A stretch of DNA of 64,000 nt, taken from Methylorubrum suomiense. GTDB lineage: Bacteria > Pseudomonadota > Alphaproteobacteria > Rhizobiales > Beijerinckiaceae. Location: NCBI RefSeq assembly GCF_022179765.1, contig NZ_BPRE01000001.1, positions 248,001 to 312,000 on the forward strand. Direction: 5' to 3'. A program made the translations under genes and the position numbers. The notes under the pieces were generated by a model. That model did no database searches and had not been told where the DNA came from. It saw only the letters and a list, made by a program, of their open reading frames with translations. Each line of letters begins with the position of its first letter. Positions within the stretch are counted from its first letter, which is position 1. Positions 52,432 to 61,884 of this stretch are shown piece by piece.

Positions 52432-53322
52432 ATGACACCTGACCTCTCCCCCACCCTTGCCCGTGACGCCGCCCTGCGGCGGCTCGTCCAGGCCTTCGCG
52501 GCGGCCGGCATCGCCAATCCGCGCGGGGAGGCGCGCTTCCTCGCCGAGCACGCTCTCGGCCTCTCCGCCGCCGACCTGCTCCTGCAGGGCCGGACGCCGC
52601 TCGGCGCGGCCGGGGCCCAGGCCTTGGAAGCGGCCGCCGGGCGGCGGCTCGCGGGGGAGCCGGTAGCGCGCATCGTCGGCGCCTGGGAGTTCTGGGGGCT
52701 TCCCTTCGCCCTGTCGCCCGAGACGCTGGTGCCGCGCCCCGACACCGAGACGCTGGTGGAGGCAAGCCTGCGCCTCTTGCCCGAGCGGGACCGTCGGCTG
52801 CGCCTCGTCGATCTCGGCACCGGTTCGGGCTGCATCATGGTCGCCCTGCTGCACGAGCGCCCCCACGCCTTCGGGATCGGCCTCGACCGCTCGCAGGAGG
52901 CGCTGCTGACCGCGCGGGCGAACGCCGCGGCCAACGGCGTCGGCGGGCGGGCCGCCTTCCTGCGCGGCTCCTGGCTCGACGCCGTCTCGGGCCCGTTCGA
53001 CCTGATCGTCTCGAATCCCCCCTACATCGCGTCCGGGGTGATCCCGACGCTGCAGGCCGAGGTGCGCGGCCATGATCCGATGGCCGCCCTCGATGGCGGG
53101 ACGGACGGGCTCGACGCCTATCGGGCCATCCTCGCGGGCATCGCCCGGCGGCCGGGACTGCTGGCGCCGGGCGGGGCCGTCGCGCTCGAGATCGGCTACG
53201 ACCAAGCGGAGGCCGTCACGGACCTGGCGGAAGCGGCGGGATTTCGCGAGATCACGCTCGCCCACGATCTCGCCGGCCAGGCGCGGGTCGTCACGCTTCG
53301 GCCATCCTTGGCGGCCATATGA
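52432..53322 (+). CDS. prmC: release factor glutamine methyltransferase PrmC
   Basis: A 296-residue N5-glutamine methyltransferase modifying the GGQ of RF1 and RF2. The N-terminal helical RF-binding domain (1-85) is followed by the SAM motif VDLGTGSGCIMVALL (126-140) and the substrate-glutamine motif NPPY at 195-198. ATG 52432, 23 bp after prfA. Confidence 0.95.
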   Translation: MTPDLSPTLARDAALRRLVQAFAAAGIANPRGEARFLAEHALGLSAADLLLQGRTPLGAAGAQALEAAAGRRLAGEPVARIVGAWEFWGLPFALSPETLVPRPDTETLVEASLRLLPERDRRLRLVDLGTGSGCIMVALLHERPHAFGIGLDRSQEALLTARANAAANGVGGRAAFLRGSWLDAVSGPFDLIVSNPPYIASGVIPTLQAEVRGHDPMAALDGGTDGLDAYRAILAGIARRPGLLAPGGAVALEIGYDQAEAVTDLAEAAGFREITLAHDLAGQARVVTLRPSLAAI

Positions 53323-53733
53323 AGCGGCACGAGGCCGGATGCGCGGCGCCGCCGAGTCACCGCGAAACTGGCATAACCGGCCAGAATTACGAAAAAATGC
53401 TTGTTGTCGTGGGCGGCAGTCACTAGCTTAGGGACACAGACCGCGAACGGCCCGTTAAGATGGGCTGCGGTAGGATCGGTTTTGACCGCATCCTCCGGGT
53501 TCGGACGGTCTTCCCACCATCGAGGGACGCGGCCCGGCAAGCGCGCCCAGGCTCGGTGGGATCGAACCTGACAGTCGAGGGATGTCTTGCGGCGCGCCTG
53601 AGAGCGAGCGCAGCCACCGGACGAGCGGCGGACATCGCGGATGCAGCGCGGTCGCGCTGCGCGCTGTCCGCGAACGCCGGGGCCGCGCTGTCAGTCATGC
53701 TGAGCGACAGGTAACAAGGGTCAATCGAGGCCG
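53323..53733. other. 411-bp intergenic region before the DUF4167 gene
   Basis: No gene supported on either strand; the open frames are low-quality. The AT-rich stretch at 53370-53420 (including TTGTTGTCG) is a plausible promoter, which would give the DUF4167 mRNA a leader of some 300 nt. Confidence 0.4.
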
Positions 53734-55101
53734 ATGAGACCAAACCAGAACCGACGGATGCGGGGCCGCAACAACAACCGGCCCAAGGGTCCGAACCCGT
53801 TGACGCGTTCCTACGAGTCGAACGGGCCCGACGTCAAAATCCGCGGCAACGCCCAGCACATCGCCGACAAATACGCTCAGCTCGCCCGCGACGCGCTGGC
53901 GAGCGGCGACCCGATCGCCGCCGAGAACTATTTCCAGCACGGCGAGCATTACTTCCGCATCATCACCGGTGCCGCCCAGGAGCAGGGCCGTCCGCAGGCC
54001 GCACAGGGCTATGCCCGCAACGGCTTCGACGAGGACGAGGACGGTGACGACGAGGGCGTGCCCGCCGCCGCCGAGGGTGGCCGCCAGGGCTTCGGCTACG
54101 GTGGCGAAGAATACGGCGACCCGACCCAGGCCCCGCAGCCGTTCGAGCGCCACGATTTCGACGGCCGCCGGCAGGATCGCAACGATCGCAACAATGACCG
54201 CGGCAACGACCGGGGGCAGCAACGCTTCCAGGGACGCGACCGTAACGATCGCGGCAACGACCGGGGCCAGCGCTTTGACGGCAATCGCCCGGATTACAAC
54301 CGGGGCGGCGAGCCGCGCCAGGATTTCCGCGGCGAGCGCCAGGATCGGCAGGACCGCAATCAGGAGCGCGGCGATTACCGGCAGGATCGCGGTGATCGCG
54401 GACGCCAGGATTTCCGGCAGGATTATCGCCCGGATTACGGCCAGCCGCAGGAGGGCGGGCGTTCCTACGAGGGCGGGCGCCAGGACGGTGGACGCCAAGA
54501 CGGTGGACGGCAGGACGGCGGGCGCCCCGAGCAGGGTCGCCGCGACTTCCGGCAGGACCGGTTCGAGAACGGTCGCGGCGATCAGGACGCCGCCCGTCAG
54601 GAGCCGGCACGCCAGGACTATGCGCGCCAGGAATCGCCGCGCCCCGATGTGTCTCGCCAAGACGCGTCTCGTCAGGAGGCTTCGCGCCAGGAGCCGGCAC
54701 GGCAGGAATTCCGGCAGGAGGCCCCCCGGGCCGAGACCGTTCGGCAGGAGCCGGTGCGTCAGGAGCCGCGGGCCGATGCTCCGGTTCGTCCCGATGCGCC
54801 GCCCCGTCGCGGTCGCCGCGCCGAGCCGCGCATCCCAGAGGCCACGGATCAGAACGCCTTGCCGGCCTTCCTGATGACGGCCACCCGCAACCCGTCGCCG
54901 GTGCGCCCCACCGAGGCGCCGGAGGCCGAGACGCCGCGTTCCGCCGCCCAGCGCGAGGTGCCGCCCGCCGTTGACGCCGAGGCTGCGCCCTCGCCCACCG
55001 ACGAGGCGCCCGCACCCAAGCGCCGCCGCCGCACCCGCTACAAGGGGGCCGAAGGCGAGACGGCGCCGGAGCCGAGCGATACGCCGAACGCCGCCGAGTA
55101 A
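53734..55101 (+). CDS. DUF4167 domain protein, Arg/Gln/Asp-rich
   Basis: A 455-residue protein. The conserved DUF4167 domain (RNNNRPKGPNPLTRSYESNGPD, then IRGNAQHIADKYAQLARDAL and YFQHGEHYFRII) occupies about residues 10-85. The rest is low complexity: NDRGNDRG-like (150-185), QDGGRQDGGRQD (about 250-265), then dozens of RQE/RQD units and a basic tail (KRRRRTRYKG). The RG/RQ richness suggests RNA binding or phase separation, which is inference. A strong terminator follows. ATG 53734. Confidence 0.88.
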   Translation: MRPNQNRRMRGRNNNRPKGPNPLTRSYESNGPDVKIRGNAQHIADKYAQLARDALASGDPIAAENYFQHGEHYFRIITGAAQEQGRPQAAQGYARNGFDEDEDGDDEGVPAAAEGGRQGFGYGGEEYGDPTQAPQPFERHDFDGRRQDRNDRNNDRGNDRGQQRFQGRDRNDRGNDRGQRFDGNRPDYNRGGEPRQDFRGERQDRQDRNQERGDYRQDRGDRGRQDFRQDYRPDYGQPQEGGRSYEGGRQDGGRQDGGRQDGGRPEQGRRDFRQDRFENGRGDQDAARQEPARQDYARQESPRPDVSRQDASRQEASRQEPARQEFRQEAPRAETVRQEPVRQEPRADAPVRPDAPPRRGRRAEPRIPEATDQNALPAFLMTATRNPSPVRPTEAPEAETPRSAAQREVPPAVDAEAAPSPTDEAPAPKRRRRTRYKGAEGETAPEPSDTPNAAE

Positions 55102-55126
55102 GGCGGGCACCGATCGAGGTCATGAC

Positions 55127-55160
55127 AGAAGGCCCGGAGCGGAAACGCTCCGGGCCTTCT
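55127..55160 (+). terminator. intrinsic terminator after the DUF4167 gene
   Basis: A perfect 15-bp stem (AGAAGGCCCGGAGCG at 55127-55141, CGCTCCGGGCCTTCT at 55146-55160) capped by a GAAA tetraloop. No long T run, but the stem is exceptionally stable. Confidence 0.85.
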
Positions 55161-55307
55161 GGCTGAAGGGGGCTACGTGTCCGGCCCTCTTGAAGGGGAA
55201 CAGGGCCCGTGGTCCTCACGCGATCCTTGGAAGACCGTTCCGACGAGCGCGCCATCGAGAAGCGCCCTGGATTCCAGCTACTGAAGGCTTCTCCAAGCCC
55301 CTGTGCC

Positions 55308-55416
55308 GCATCGGCTTTTCACTGAAATCCGCCACCCACCTTGGGGGCGATGCTCTCGGTTGTCGTGCCGCATCGGCCTTTATCCGAAAGCCGGTACCCA
55401 CCTTTCGGGCCGATGC
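55308..55416. repeat. two REP-like palindromic elements in tandem
   Basis: Copy 1 (55308-55353) and copy 2 (55370-55416) both start GCATCGGC, contain CACCCACCTT or ACCCACCTTT, and end CGATGC. In copy 2 CCGAAAG and CTTTCGG also pair, forming a nested hairpin. The copies are 62 bp apart. Similar GCATCGG...CCGATGC elements are common between genes of Rhizobiales. Copy 2 ends 1 bp before the stop codon of the minus-strand kinase gene and may act as its terminator. Confidence 0.7.
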
Positions 55417-55417
55417 T

Positions 55418-56959
55418 CTAGGCCGCGCGGGCCCGTGCCTTCCGGACCGGCGCCGGCTCCGCCGCCGGAGGGGAGAGATCGACCGCCGGCAGGGCGTCCA
55501 TGCCGCGGCTGGCCGGGAAGGTGACGATCACTTCCGTGCCCTCGCGGGGCTTCGACTTGAGCTGGAAATGGCCGCCATGGAGGTCGACCAAGCCCTTCAC
55601 GATCGGCAGACCGAGGCCCGATCCCTGCTCGGCGGTCTTGATGGCGAGCGAGCCGCGCCCGAACGAGGACATCACGGTGCCGAGTTCGTCCTCGGGAATG
55701 CCGGGGCCCGAATCCTTGACGCTGACATATTGCCCGCCAGACGCGGTCCAACCGACCTTGATGACGATCTCGCCCCCCGGCGGCGTGAACTTCACCGAGT
55801 TCGACAGGAGGTTGAGCACGATCTGGCGCACCGCGCGCTCGTCGGCCCAGAGCCGGGGCAGGGTCTCGTCCACGAAGCTCGAGAAGGTCTGGCCCTTCGA
55901 GCGGGCGCGCAGAGCCATCATGTGGCGGCATTCCTCGACCGTGTGGGCGAGCTGCATCGCCTCCTCGGTCAGGTCGTAGCGGCCGGCCTCGATGCGCGAG
56001 AGGTCGAGGATTTCGTTGATCAGCGTCAGCAGATGCATCCCGCTGTCGTGGATGTCGTTGGCGTATTCCTTGTAGGCCGGGGCGGTGTGAACGCCGAACA
56101 CCTCGTTCTTCATCACCTCCGAGAAGCCGAGAATCGCGTTCAAGGGCGTGCGCAGCTCGTGGCTCATCGTGGCGAGGAAGCGGGATTTGGCGAGGTTCGC
56201 CTCCTCGGCGCGCCGACGCGCCTCGTCCGAATTGGCCTTGGCCTGTTCGAGCTCGGCGAAGATCGCGTCCTTCTCGGCCCGCGATTGCAGCGTGCCCACT
56301 GCCGAATCGTAGAGGCGGCGGGCAAGGCCTGCAAAGAACAGCTGGCTGCACACGGTCATCACCACGAGCAGCACTGTGTCCATGTCGCGGGAGTGCAGGA
56401 GCAACGAGAGCGCCGCGAGCATCAGCGGTATGAGGCCGGAGACGGCGGCGATCGGCACGGTGGCCGCCAGCATCGTCGTCACCGCGGCGAGGATGACGAG
56501 GCCGAACAGCGCGAAGGTGCGCGCATCCGGCGCGCCCGCCAGCAACAGCATCGCCCAGGCGAAACTCTGCCCGAACTCGGCGGCGATGAAGATGCGCCGC
56601 CAGCGCACCAGCGACAGGGTCTCGGGCGGTTGGCGCAGGAAGCGGTGGCAGAGCCACGCCGTCACCAAGAGCGTGCCGCAGGCAGCCACGCATCCGAGGG
56701 CGGCCACGGACGGGCGCAGCCACATCAGCGAGGCGGCGGCGAGCGCCAGGGCCAGAACGAGGAGCGGCAGGCCGGCCCCGGCCCGATACTGCGCGTAGAG
56801 GCGCAGCAGCTCGTGGTCGAAGGCGCGCTCCAACCCGCTGGTCGAGGTCAGGCGCTCGCGGGCCGAGCGCATATCGCGGGCGATGCCGCGCCGCTTGGCC
56901 ACCTCCTGCGAGGAAGGCCCGCGGCCGCGCTGCACCATCTCCGGTGTGAGATCGGCCAT
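55418..56959 (-). CDS. membrane sensor histidine kinase, DivJ/PleC-like
   Basis: A 513-residue kinase. Six hydrophobic segments (about 63-215) form the sensor part, then a coiled coil (AELEQAKANSDEARRRAEEA). The HisKA H-box LATMSHELRTPLNAILGFSEV has H267, and the catalytic domain has LLSNSVKFTPPGG (N box), DSGPGIPEDEL (G1) and GSGLGLPIVKGL (G2). The H-box is of the DivJ/PleC/PdhS type that uses DivK and PleD, both encoded in this window; the partner link is inference. ATG 56959. Confidence 0.88.
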   Translation of the reverse strand: MADLTPEMVQRGRGPSSQEVAKRRGIARDMRSARERLTSTSGLERAFDHELLRLYAQYRAGAGLPLLVLALALAAASLMWLRPSVAALGCVAACGTLLVTAWLCHRFLRQPPETLSLVRWRRIFIAAEFGQSFAWAMLLLAGAPDARTFALFGLVILAAVTTMLAATVPIAAVSGLIPLMLAALSLLLHSRDMDTVLLVVMTVCSQLFFAGLARRLYDSAVGTLQSRAEKDAIFAELEQAKANSDEARRRAEEANLAKSRFLATMSHELRTPLNAILGFSEVMKNEVFGVHTAPAYKEYANDIHDSGMHLLTLINEILDLSRIEAGRYDLTEEAMQLAHTVEECRHMMALRARSKGQTFSSFVDETLPRLWADERAVRQIVLNLLSNSVKFTPPGGEIVIKVGWTASGGQYVSVKDSGPGIPEDELGTVMSSFGRGSLAIKTAEQGSGLGLPIVKGLVDLHGGHFQLKSKPREGTEVIVTFPASRGMDALPAVDLSPPAAEPAPVRKARARAA

Positions 56960-57186
56960 GCCTGTGGGTTCGATACGAAGAAGGGGCCGGCATCGCGGCG
57001 GCGGGCCGGCCGGAAACGGGAGACCTCAAGGTGCCCTCGAACCGTTAAGAAGCGGCTTCGGCGGTCGCGAGAATTGTCCGGATACCGTTTCCGAACCGGC
57101 TATCTTGTATTCAGGTGCGCTGGCGCACATCCGGGAGCAGCATGCGGGTTCAGAATCGGAACGATTCCAAATTCCGGAGCGGTGGC

Positions 57187-57642
57187 ATGCTGACCATCAA
57201 CCTGAACGGCACGGCCCGCGAGGTCGATGCCGATCCCGACATGCCGCTGCTGTGGGCGATCCGCGACCGGCTCGACCTGACCGGCACCAAGTACGGATGC
57301 GGCATCGCGCAATGCGGCGCCTGCACGGTCCATCTGGACGGGCAGCCGGTGCGGTCCTGTCAGACCCGGATCGGCGATGTCGGCGAGGCCAAGATCACCA
57401 CGATCGAGGGCATCAACGGCAAGGTGGCCGAGGCCGTGCAGGGCGCTTGGCGCAAGCTCGACGTGGTGCAGTGCGGCTATTGCCAGTCCGGCCAGATCAT
57501 GTCGGCGATCGGTCTGTTGACCGACAATCCGAAGCCCACGGATGCCGATATCGATACCGCCATGGACGGCAATGTCTGCCGCTGCGGCACCTATCAGCGC
57601 ATCCGCGCCGCCATTCACGAAGCCGCCCGCTCCCTCGCCTAA
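57187..57642 (+). CDS. [2Fe-2S] small subunit of a molybdenum hydroxylase (isoquinoline 1-oxidoreductase alpha type)
   Basis: A 151-residue iron-sulfur subunit. The plant-type cluster ligands are C38, C43, C46 and C58 ([10 protein letters not shown]...SC); the second cluster uses C96, C99, C131 and C133 ([16 protein letters not shown]). It transfers electrons from the molybdenum subunit encoded 92 bp downstream. ATG 57187 removes a nonfamily leader. Two-subunit IorAB-like enzymes lack a FAD subunit. Confidence 0.93.
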   Translation: MLTINLNGTAREVDADPDMPLLWAIRDRLDLTGTKYGCGIAQCGACTVHLDGQPVRSCQTRIGDVGEAKITTIEGINGKVAEAVQGAWRKLDVVQCGYCQSGQIMSAIGLLTDNPKPTDADIDTAMDGNVCRCGTYQRIRAAIHEAARSLA

Positions 57643-57734
57643 CCGTTCGCGCCGCGGCGGTTCGTTCCGAGAGCCGGCGGCTGTCATCTCCGGGCCGACG
57701 CTTCAGGCCCTCATCCCCTTCGCAGGAGCCCGGC

Positions 57735-59933
57735 ATGCTCAAGCTCGATCTTACCGACGCGCCCGTGGCCTCCCGGCGCGCCTTCCTCGGCGGGGCGGCG
57801 ATGGGCGCCGTGCTGCTCGCCTTCCGGCTCGACCTCCGCGGCGCCCGCGCGGCGGAAGGCGGCGGGCCCGACCTGTCCAAGGGCCCGGCCCAGCCCAACG
57901 CCTTCGTGCGGATCGCCGCCGACGACACCGTCACGGTGATGATCAAGCATCTCGATATGGGCCAGGGCAACACGACCGGGCTCGCCACGATCCTGGCCGA
58001 CGAGCTCGACGCCGACTGGGCGCAGATCCGCGTCGCCTTCGCGCCCGCCGATGCCAAGCTCTACAACAACCTCCTGATGGGTCCCGTGCAGGGCACCGGC
58101 GGCTCCACGGCGATCGCCAATTCCTGGTTCCAACTGCGCAAGGCGGGGGCGGCGGCCCGCGCCATGCTAGTCGCGGCCGCGGCCGACACATGGGGCGTTC
58201 CGGCCTCCGAGATCACGGTCTCGAAGGGCGTGCTCTCGCACAAATCGGGCAAGCAGGGCCGGTTCGGTGAGTTCGCCGAGGCCGCGGCGGCCAAAGCCGT
58301 GCCGCAGGAGCCGCGCCTCAAGGCGCCCTCCGAGTGGACCCTGATCGGCAAGGGCGTGCCGCGGATCGACTCGGCCGCCAAGACCGACGGCTCGGCGATC
58401 TATTCCCTCGACATCCGCCGGCCCGGACAGGTGACGGCGCTCGTCGCCCACCCGCCGCGCTTCGGTGCGAGCGTCCGGAAGGTCGATGCGGAGGCCGCCC
58501 AGGGCATGGCCGGCGTCCTCGCTGTCGTGACGATCCCGTCCGGCGTGGCCGTGATCGCCCGCGACACCTGGACCGCGATGAAGGCCCGCGAGGCCCTCAA
58601 GATCGAGTGGGACGAATCCGCCGCGGAGAAGCGCTCCTCGGACGCGATCCTCGCCGAGTACCGCGCGACGGCCCGGACGCCCGGCCTCGTCGCCTCGCAG
58701 GCGGGCGATGCCGATGCGGCGATCAAGGGCGCGGCCAAGGTGCTGGAGGCGGAGTTCTCCTTCCCCTACCTCGCCCATGCCTCGATGGAGCCCCTCAACG
58801 CCACGATCGAGCGGGCGGCGGACGGCTCGTTCGATGTCTATGCCGGCTGCCAGATCCAGACGATCGAGCAGGCGGTGGTGGCGGCCACCCTCGGCGTGAC
58901 GACGGACAAGGTCCGGCTCCACACCCAATGGGCCGGCGGCTCGTTCGGCCGCCGTGCGACGCCCGGCGCCGATTACTTCGCCGAGGCCGCCGCGATCGTG
59001 AAGGCCTGGGACGGCAAGGCTCCGGTCCATCTCGTCTGGACCCGCGAGGACGACATGGCGGGCGGCTATTACCGGCCGCAGGTCTACCACACGGTCAAGG
59101 CCGGCCTCGACGCCAAGGGCCAGGTCGCGGGCTGGCGCCACACCATGGTGGGCAAGTCGATCATGATCGGCTCGCCGTTCGAGGCGATGCTGGTCAAGAA
59201 CGGCATCGACGGCACCACGGTCGAGGGCGCCTCCGACACCCCCTACGGCCTGCCGGCCTACCGCTTCGAGGTCCATAACGGCCGCGAGGGCGTGCCGGTG
59301 CTGTGGTGGCGCTCGGTCGGCCACACCCACACCGCCCACGTGATGGAGGTGTTCATCGACGAGCTGGCCCACGCGGCCGGCGCCGATCCGGTCGCCTACC
59401 GGCTGTCGCTGCTCACCCGGGCGCCGCGCCTGTCGGGGGTGCTGCGCCTCGCCGCCGAGAAGGCGGGCTGGGGGGAGAAGGGTGCCGAGAAGGGTCGCGG
59501 CGTGGGCGTCGCGGTCCACCAATCCTTCGGCTCCTACGTCGCCATGGCGGCGGACGTGACGGCGGGCGAGTCCGGCGTGAAGGTCAATCGCATCGTCGCC
59601 GCCGTCGATATCGGCATCGCGGTCAATCCGGACGTGGTGCGGGCCCAGGTCGAGGGGGCGGTCGGTTTCGCGCTCTCGTCGGTGCTGCGCAACCGCATCA
59701 CCCTGAAGGACGGCGTGGTGCAGGAGACCAATTTCGACAGCTACCAGCCCACCCGCATCTCCGAGATGCCCCGGGTCGAGGTTCACATCATGCCCTCCGA
59801 CATGCCCCCCACCGGCATCGGCGAGCCCGGCGTGCCGGTGCTGGCGCCCGCGATCTCCAACGCGATCTTCGCGGCCACCGGCCAGCGCCTGCGCTCGCTG
59901 CCACTGGACCTGGCGAGCCTTAGGGGCGCGTGA
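57735..59933 (+). CDS. molybdenum-binding large subunit, isoquinoline 1-oxidoreductase beta-like
   Basis: A 732-residue molybdopterin-cytosine-dinucleotide enzyme. A twin-arginine signal ([18 protein letters not shown]) predicts export folded. Cofactor-site motifs include [39 protein letters not shown], and [21 protein letters not shown] with the catalytic Glu. Such enzymes oxidise aldehydes or N-heterocycles; the substrate here is unknown. It pairs with the iron-sulfur subunit upstream; the small subunit has no signal and would be co-exported. Confidence 0.92.
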   Translation: MLKLDLTDAPVASRRAFLGGAAMGAVLLAFRLDLRGARAAEGGGPDLSKGPAQPNAFVRIAADDTVTVMIKHLDMGQGNTTGLATILADELDADWAQIRVAFAPADAKLYNNLLMGPVQGTGGSTAIANSWFQLRKAGAAARAMLVAAAADTWGVPASEITVSKGVLSHKSGKQGRFGEFAEAAAAKAVPQEPRLKAPSEWTLIGKGVPRIDSAAKTDGSAIYSLDIRRPGQVTALVAHPPRFGASVRKVDAEAAQGMAGVLAVVTIPSGVAVIARDTWTAMKAREALKIEWDESAAEKRSSDAILAEYRATARTPGLVASQAGDADAAIKGAAKVLEAEFSFPYLAHASMEPLNATIERAADGSFDVYAGCQIQTIEQAVVAATLGVTTDKVRLHTQWAGGSFGRRATPGADYFAEAAAIVKAWDGKAPVHLVWTREDDMAGGYYRPQVYHTVKAGLDAKGQVAGWRHTMVGKSIMIGSPFEAMLVKNGIDGTTVEGASDTPYGLPAYRFEVHNGREGVPVLWWRSVGHTHTAHVMEVFIDELAHAAGADPVAYRLSLLTRAPRLSGVLRLAAEKAGWGEKGAEKGRGVGVAVHQSFGSYVAMAADVTAGESGVKVNRIVAAVDIGIAVNPDVVRAQVEGAVGFALSSVLRNRITLKDGVVQETNFDSYQPTRISEMPRVEVHIMPSDMPPTGIGEPGVPVLAPAISNAIFAATGQRLRSLPLDLASLRGA

Positions 59934-59977
59934 GGCCCAGCGGACCGGTTCGATGCCGCAAGGAGCCCCATCCTCAC

Positions 59978-59990
59978 CCTCATCCTGAGG
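59978..59990. repeat. short palindrome CCTCA-TCC-TGAGG
   Basis: Lies in the gap between the hydroxylase and flgL, which are convergent. It resembles the CCCTCATCCTGAGG core of a repeat family frequent between genes in Rhizobiales. Could act as a weak bidirectional terminator. Confidence 0.35.
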
Positions 59991-60059
59991 TCCTAGATCG
60001 GATGAGCCGGTCGAACAGAATATGAAGGGGCATGAGGTCGCGACCGTGCCCCACCCTCG

Positions 60060-61868
60060 TCACTTGATGTAATTCACCAGGGTCAGTTCCGAGAGCATCG
60101 ACGTGACCTTGTAGCTCGCCTGGAGCTGGGTCTGCAGGCTGACGAGCTTGGCGGCGACCTCCTGGGTCGAGACCGTGTCGATGCCGTCGAGGGCGTTCTC
60201 CAGGGTCGCCCGGGTCGCGGAGGCGACGGATTTGGCGTTGGCCATATTGCTCGCCGCGATACCGAAATCCGTGCCGAGCGCTTCGAGGCCGGCCCGATCC
60301 GCCGCCGGCGTGAGAGCGCCCGACACCCGCTCGGCGGTGGCCCGGAAGCGGGCGGTATCGACCGTCCCGGTGGCGTCGGTGAAGTTCTCCGCCGCCACCG
60401 CCGCGAGGCCGGCGAGGGTCTTGCGGATCGCCGCTTCGTTGGCCTGAGCCCCGATCTCGACGATGCGGCTCGCCCCCACCTGCACGCTCGCGGTCGCCCG
60501 CGGATCGGCTGCGTCGTCCCCCTGATACCAGATCACCGTGCCGGTGCTGGCCTGGGAGGCGTAGCCGTTGCCGTCGGCGGATACGCGGCGCGGCGCGAGG
60601 CCGGCGGTCGGGCTGCCCTCGAAGAAGTTCGTCGAGGCGCGCAGGGTGGAGCTCGCCGCCAATTCGGTCCCGGCGGTGGTCTTCAGGGCGTTGGACAGCG
60701 TCCGAGAGAGGTTGGCGGCGGTCTCCTCCCGGCTCGCCCCGATGGCGAAGGTCGTGGGTGAGGCCGCGTCCGCGCTGGGCCGCGCGGTCAGCTGGATCGT
60801 CTGGGTGGTGCCGTCGTGCAGGGCGAGCTTCAGCGTGACCGTGTCGCCGTCCTTGGGGATATCGGCGACCGACAGCTTGATCGAGGCGGAGCTGCCTCCC
60901 GAGAAGGTCGCCGACAATCCCGGCGGCGTCGCGCTCTGCGCGCTGGCGATGGCCCCCGCCCCCGGCAGGCTCGCCAGCAGATTCTTCAGGTTGGCGGCGG
61001 TCTCCGTGGGGCTTGCCCCGATGGCGAAGGAATCGGTGGACCCGGCGAGCGGGCTGGTGCGGGCGGTGAGATCGTAGGTCGCTTGGCTGCCGTCGGGCAG
61101 GTTCACCGCCACCCGGACCCGCATGCCGTCGCTGGGATTCTGCGCGAAGACCGGGGTGACGGTGGGCGCCGTTCCCGCGGTCAGGGTGGTCGTGATGGCG
61201 CCGCCCGCCGAGCCGCTGGCGCCGACGAGGGAGAAGCCGAAATTCGCCCGCGCCTGGGCGTTGCCGTCCTCGGTCAGCGTGATGGCGGTCCCGCTGCTCG
61301 CCTGGGTGAGGCGACCGTTGCCGGCCGGGCCGAGATCGGCCTGCTTCTGCTCGGCGATCAGCGTCTTGAGTCCGACGAGGCCGCTCGCCGCATCACCGTT
61401 CAGGATCGTCTCCCGGGAGACCACGGGGCGGGTGTCGGTCGCCCGGCCGGAGAAGACGTAGACATCGCCCGATTGCTGGTTGAGGGCGTCGATGGCCGCC
61501 GAGAGGCTGTTGTCGGCCGATTGCACGCTCGTGGCCGGAAGGGCTTGGTTCTGTGAGGCGAGAAGGCCGTTCAGGCTGGAGCGGGTGCTGTCCGTCAACG
61601 TCTTGAGCTGGGTCAGGCTGGCGCTCGTCAGCTTCACCCGCGTGTCGGCGGAAGTGATCGCCGCGAGGTAGCCGTCCTGGGCGCTGATCGCCGCGCGGGT
61701 GCTGAGACTGGTGGTGCGGCCGGGGCCGAGGCCGCCATAGGTGTCGGCGGTGCGTCCGGTCGAGAGCTGGCGCGTCAGGTCGTCGAGCTGGGACTTCATC
61801 TCGGTGAGGCCCGACGCCTGACGGTCGAAGCGGTAGGTGCCGGCGGCGAAGGAGGCGATGGTCGTCAT
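60060..61868 (-). CDS. flgL: flagellar hook-filament junction protein FlgL, enlarged
   Basis: A 602-residue FlgL (HAP3), nearly twice the usual 300-350. The conserved flagellin-like N-terminal coiled coil (DRQASGLTEMKSQLDDLTRQLSTGR) and C-terminal helix (VASATRATLENALDGIDTVSTQEVAAKLVSLQTQLQASYKVTSMLSELTLVNYIK, split region) are intact. The extra length is a variable centre with two similar modules (about 245-300 and 337-394) that share FAIGAS-x2-ETAANL. Exported by the flagellar type III system. 16 bp after flgK. Confidence 0.9.
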   Translation of the reverse strand: MTTIASFAAGTYRFDRQASGLTEMKSQLDDLTRQLSTGRTADTYGGLGPGRTTSLSTRAAISAQDGYLAAITSADTRVKLTSASLTQLKTLTDSTRSSLNGLLASQNQALPATSVQSADNSLSAAIDALNQQSGDVYVFSGRATDTRPVVSRETILNGDAASGLVGLKTLIAEQKQADLGPAGNGRLTQASSGTAITLTEDGNAQARANFGFSLVGASGSAGGAITTTLTAGTAPTVTPVFAQNPSDGMRVRVAVNLPDGSQATYDLTARTSPLAGSTDSFAIGASPTETAANLKNLLASLPGAGAIASAQSATPPGLSATFSGGSSASIKLSVADIPKDGDTVTLKLALHDGTTQTIQLTARPSADAASPTTFAIGASREETAANLSRTLSNALKTTAGTELAASSTLRASTNFFEGSPTAGLAPRRVSADGNGYASQASTGTVIWYQGDDAADPRATASVQVGASRIVEIGAQANEAAIRKTLAGLAAVAAENFTDATGTVDTARFRATAERVSGALTPAADRAGLEALGTDFGIAASNMANAKSVASATRATLENALDGIDTVSTQEVAAKLVSLQTQLQASYKVTSMLSELTLVNYIK

Positions 61869-61884
61869 GGGCGCGGGGCCTCCG

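Noticed and set aside
53196..53743. Minus-strand open frames over the prmC end and the gap
   Set aside because: They overlap prmC antisense and show no coding character.
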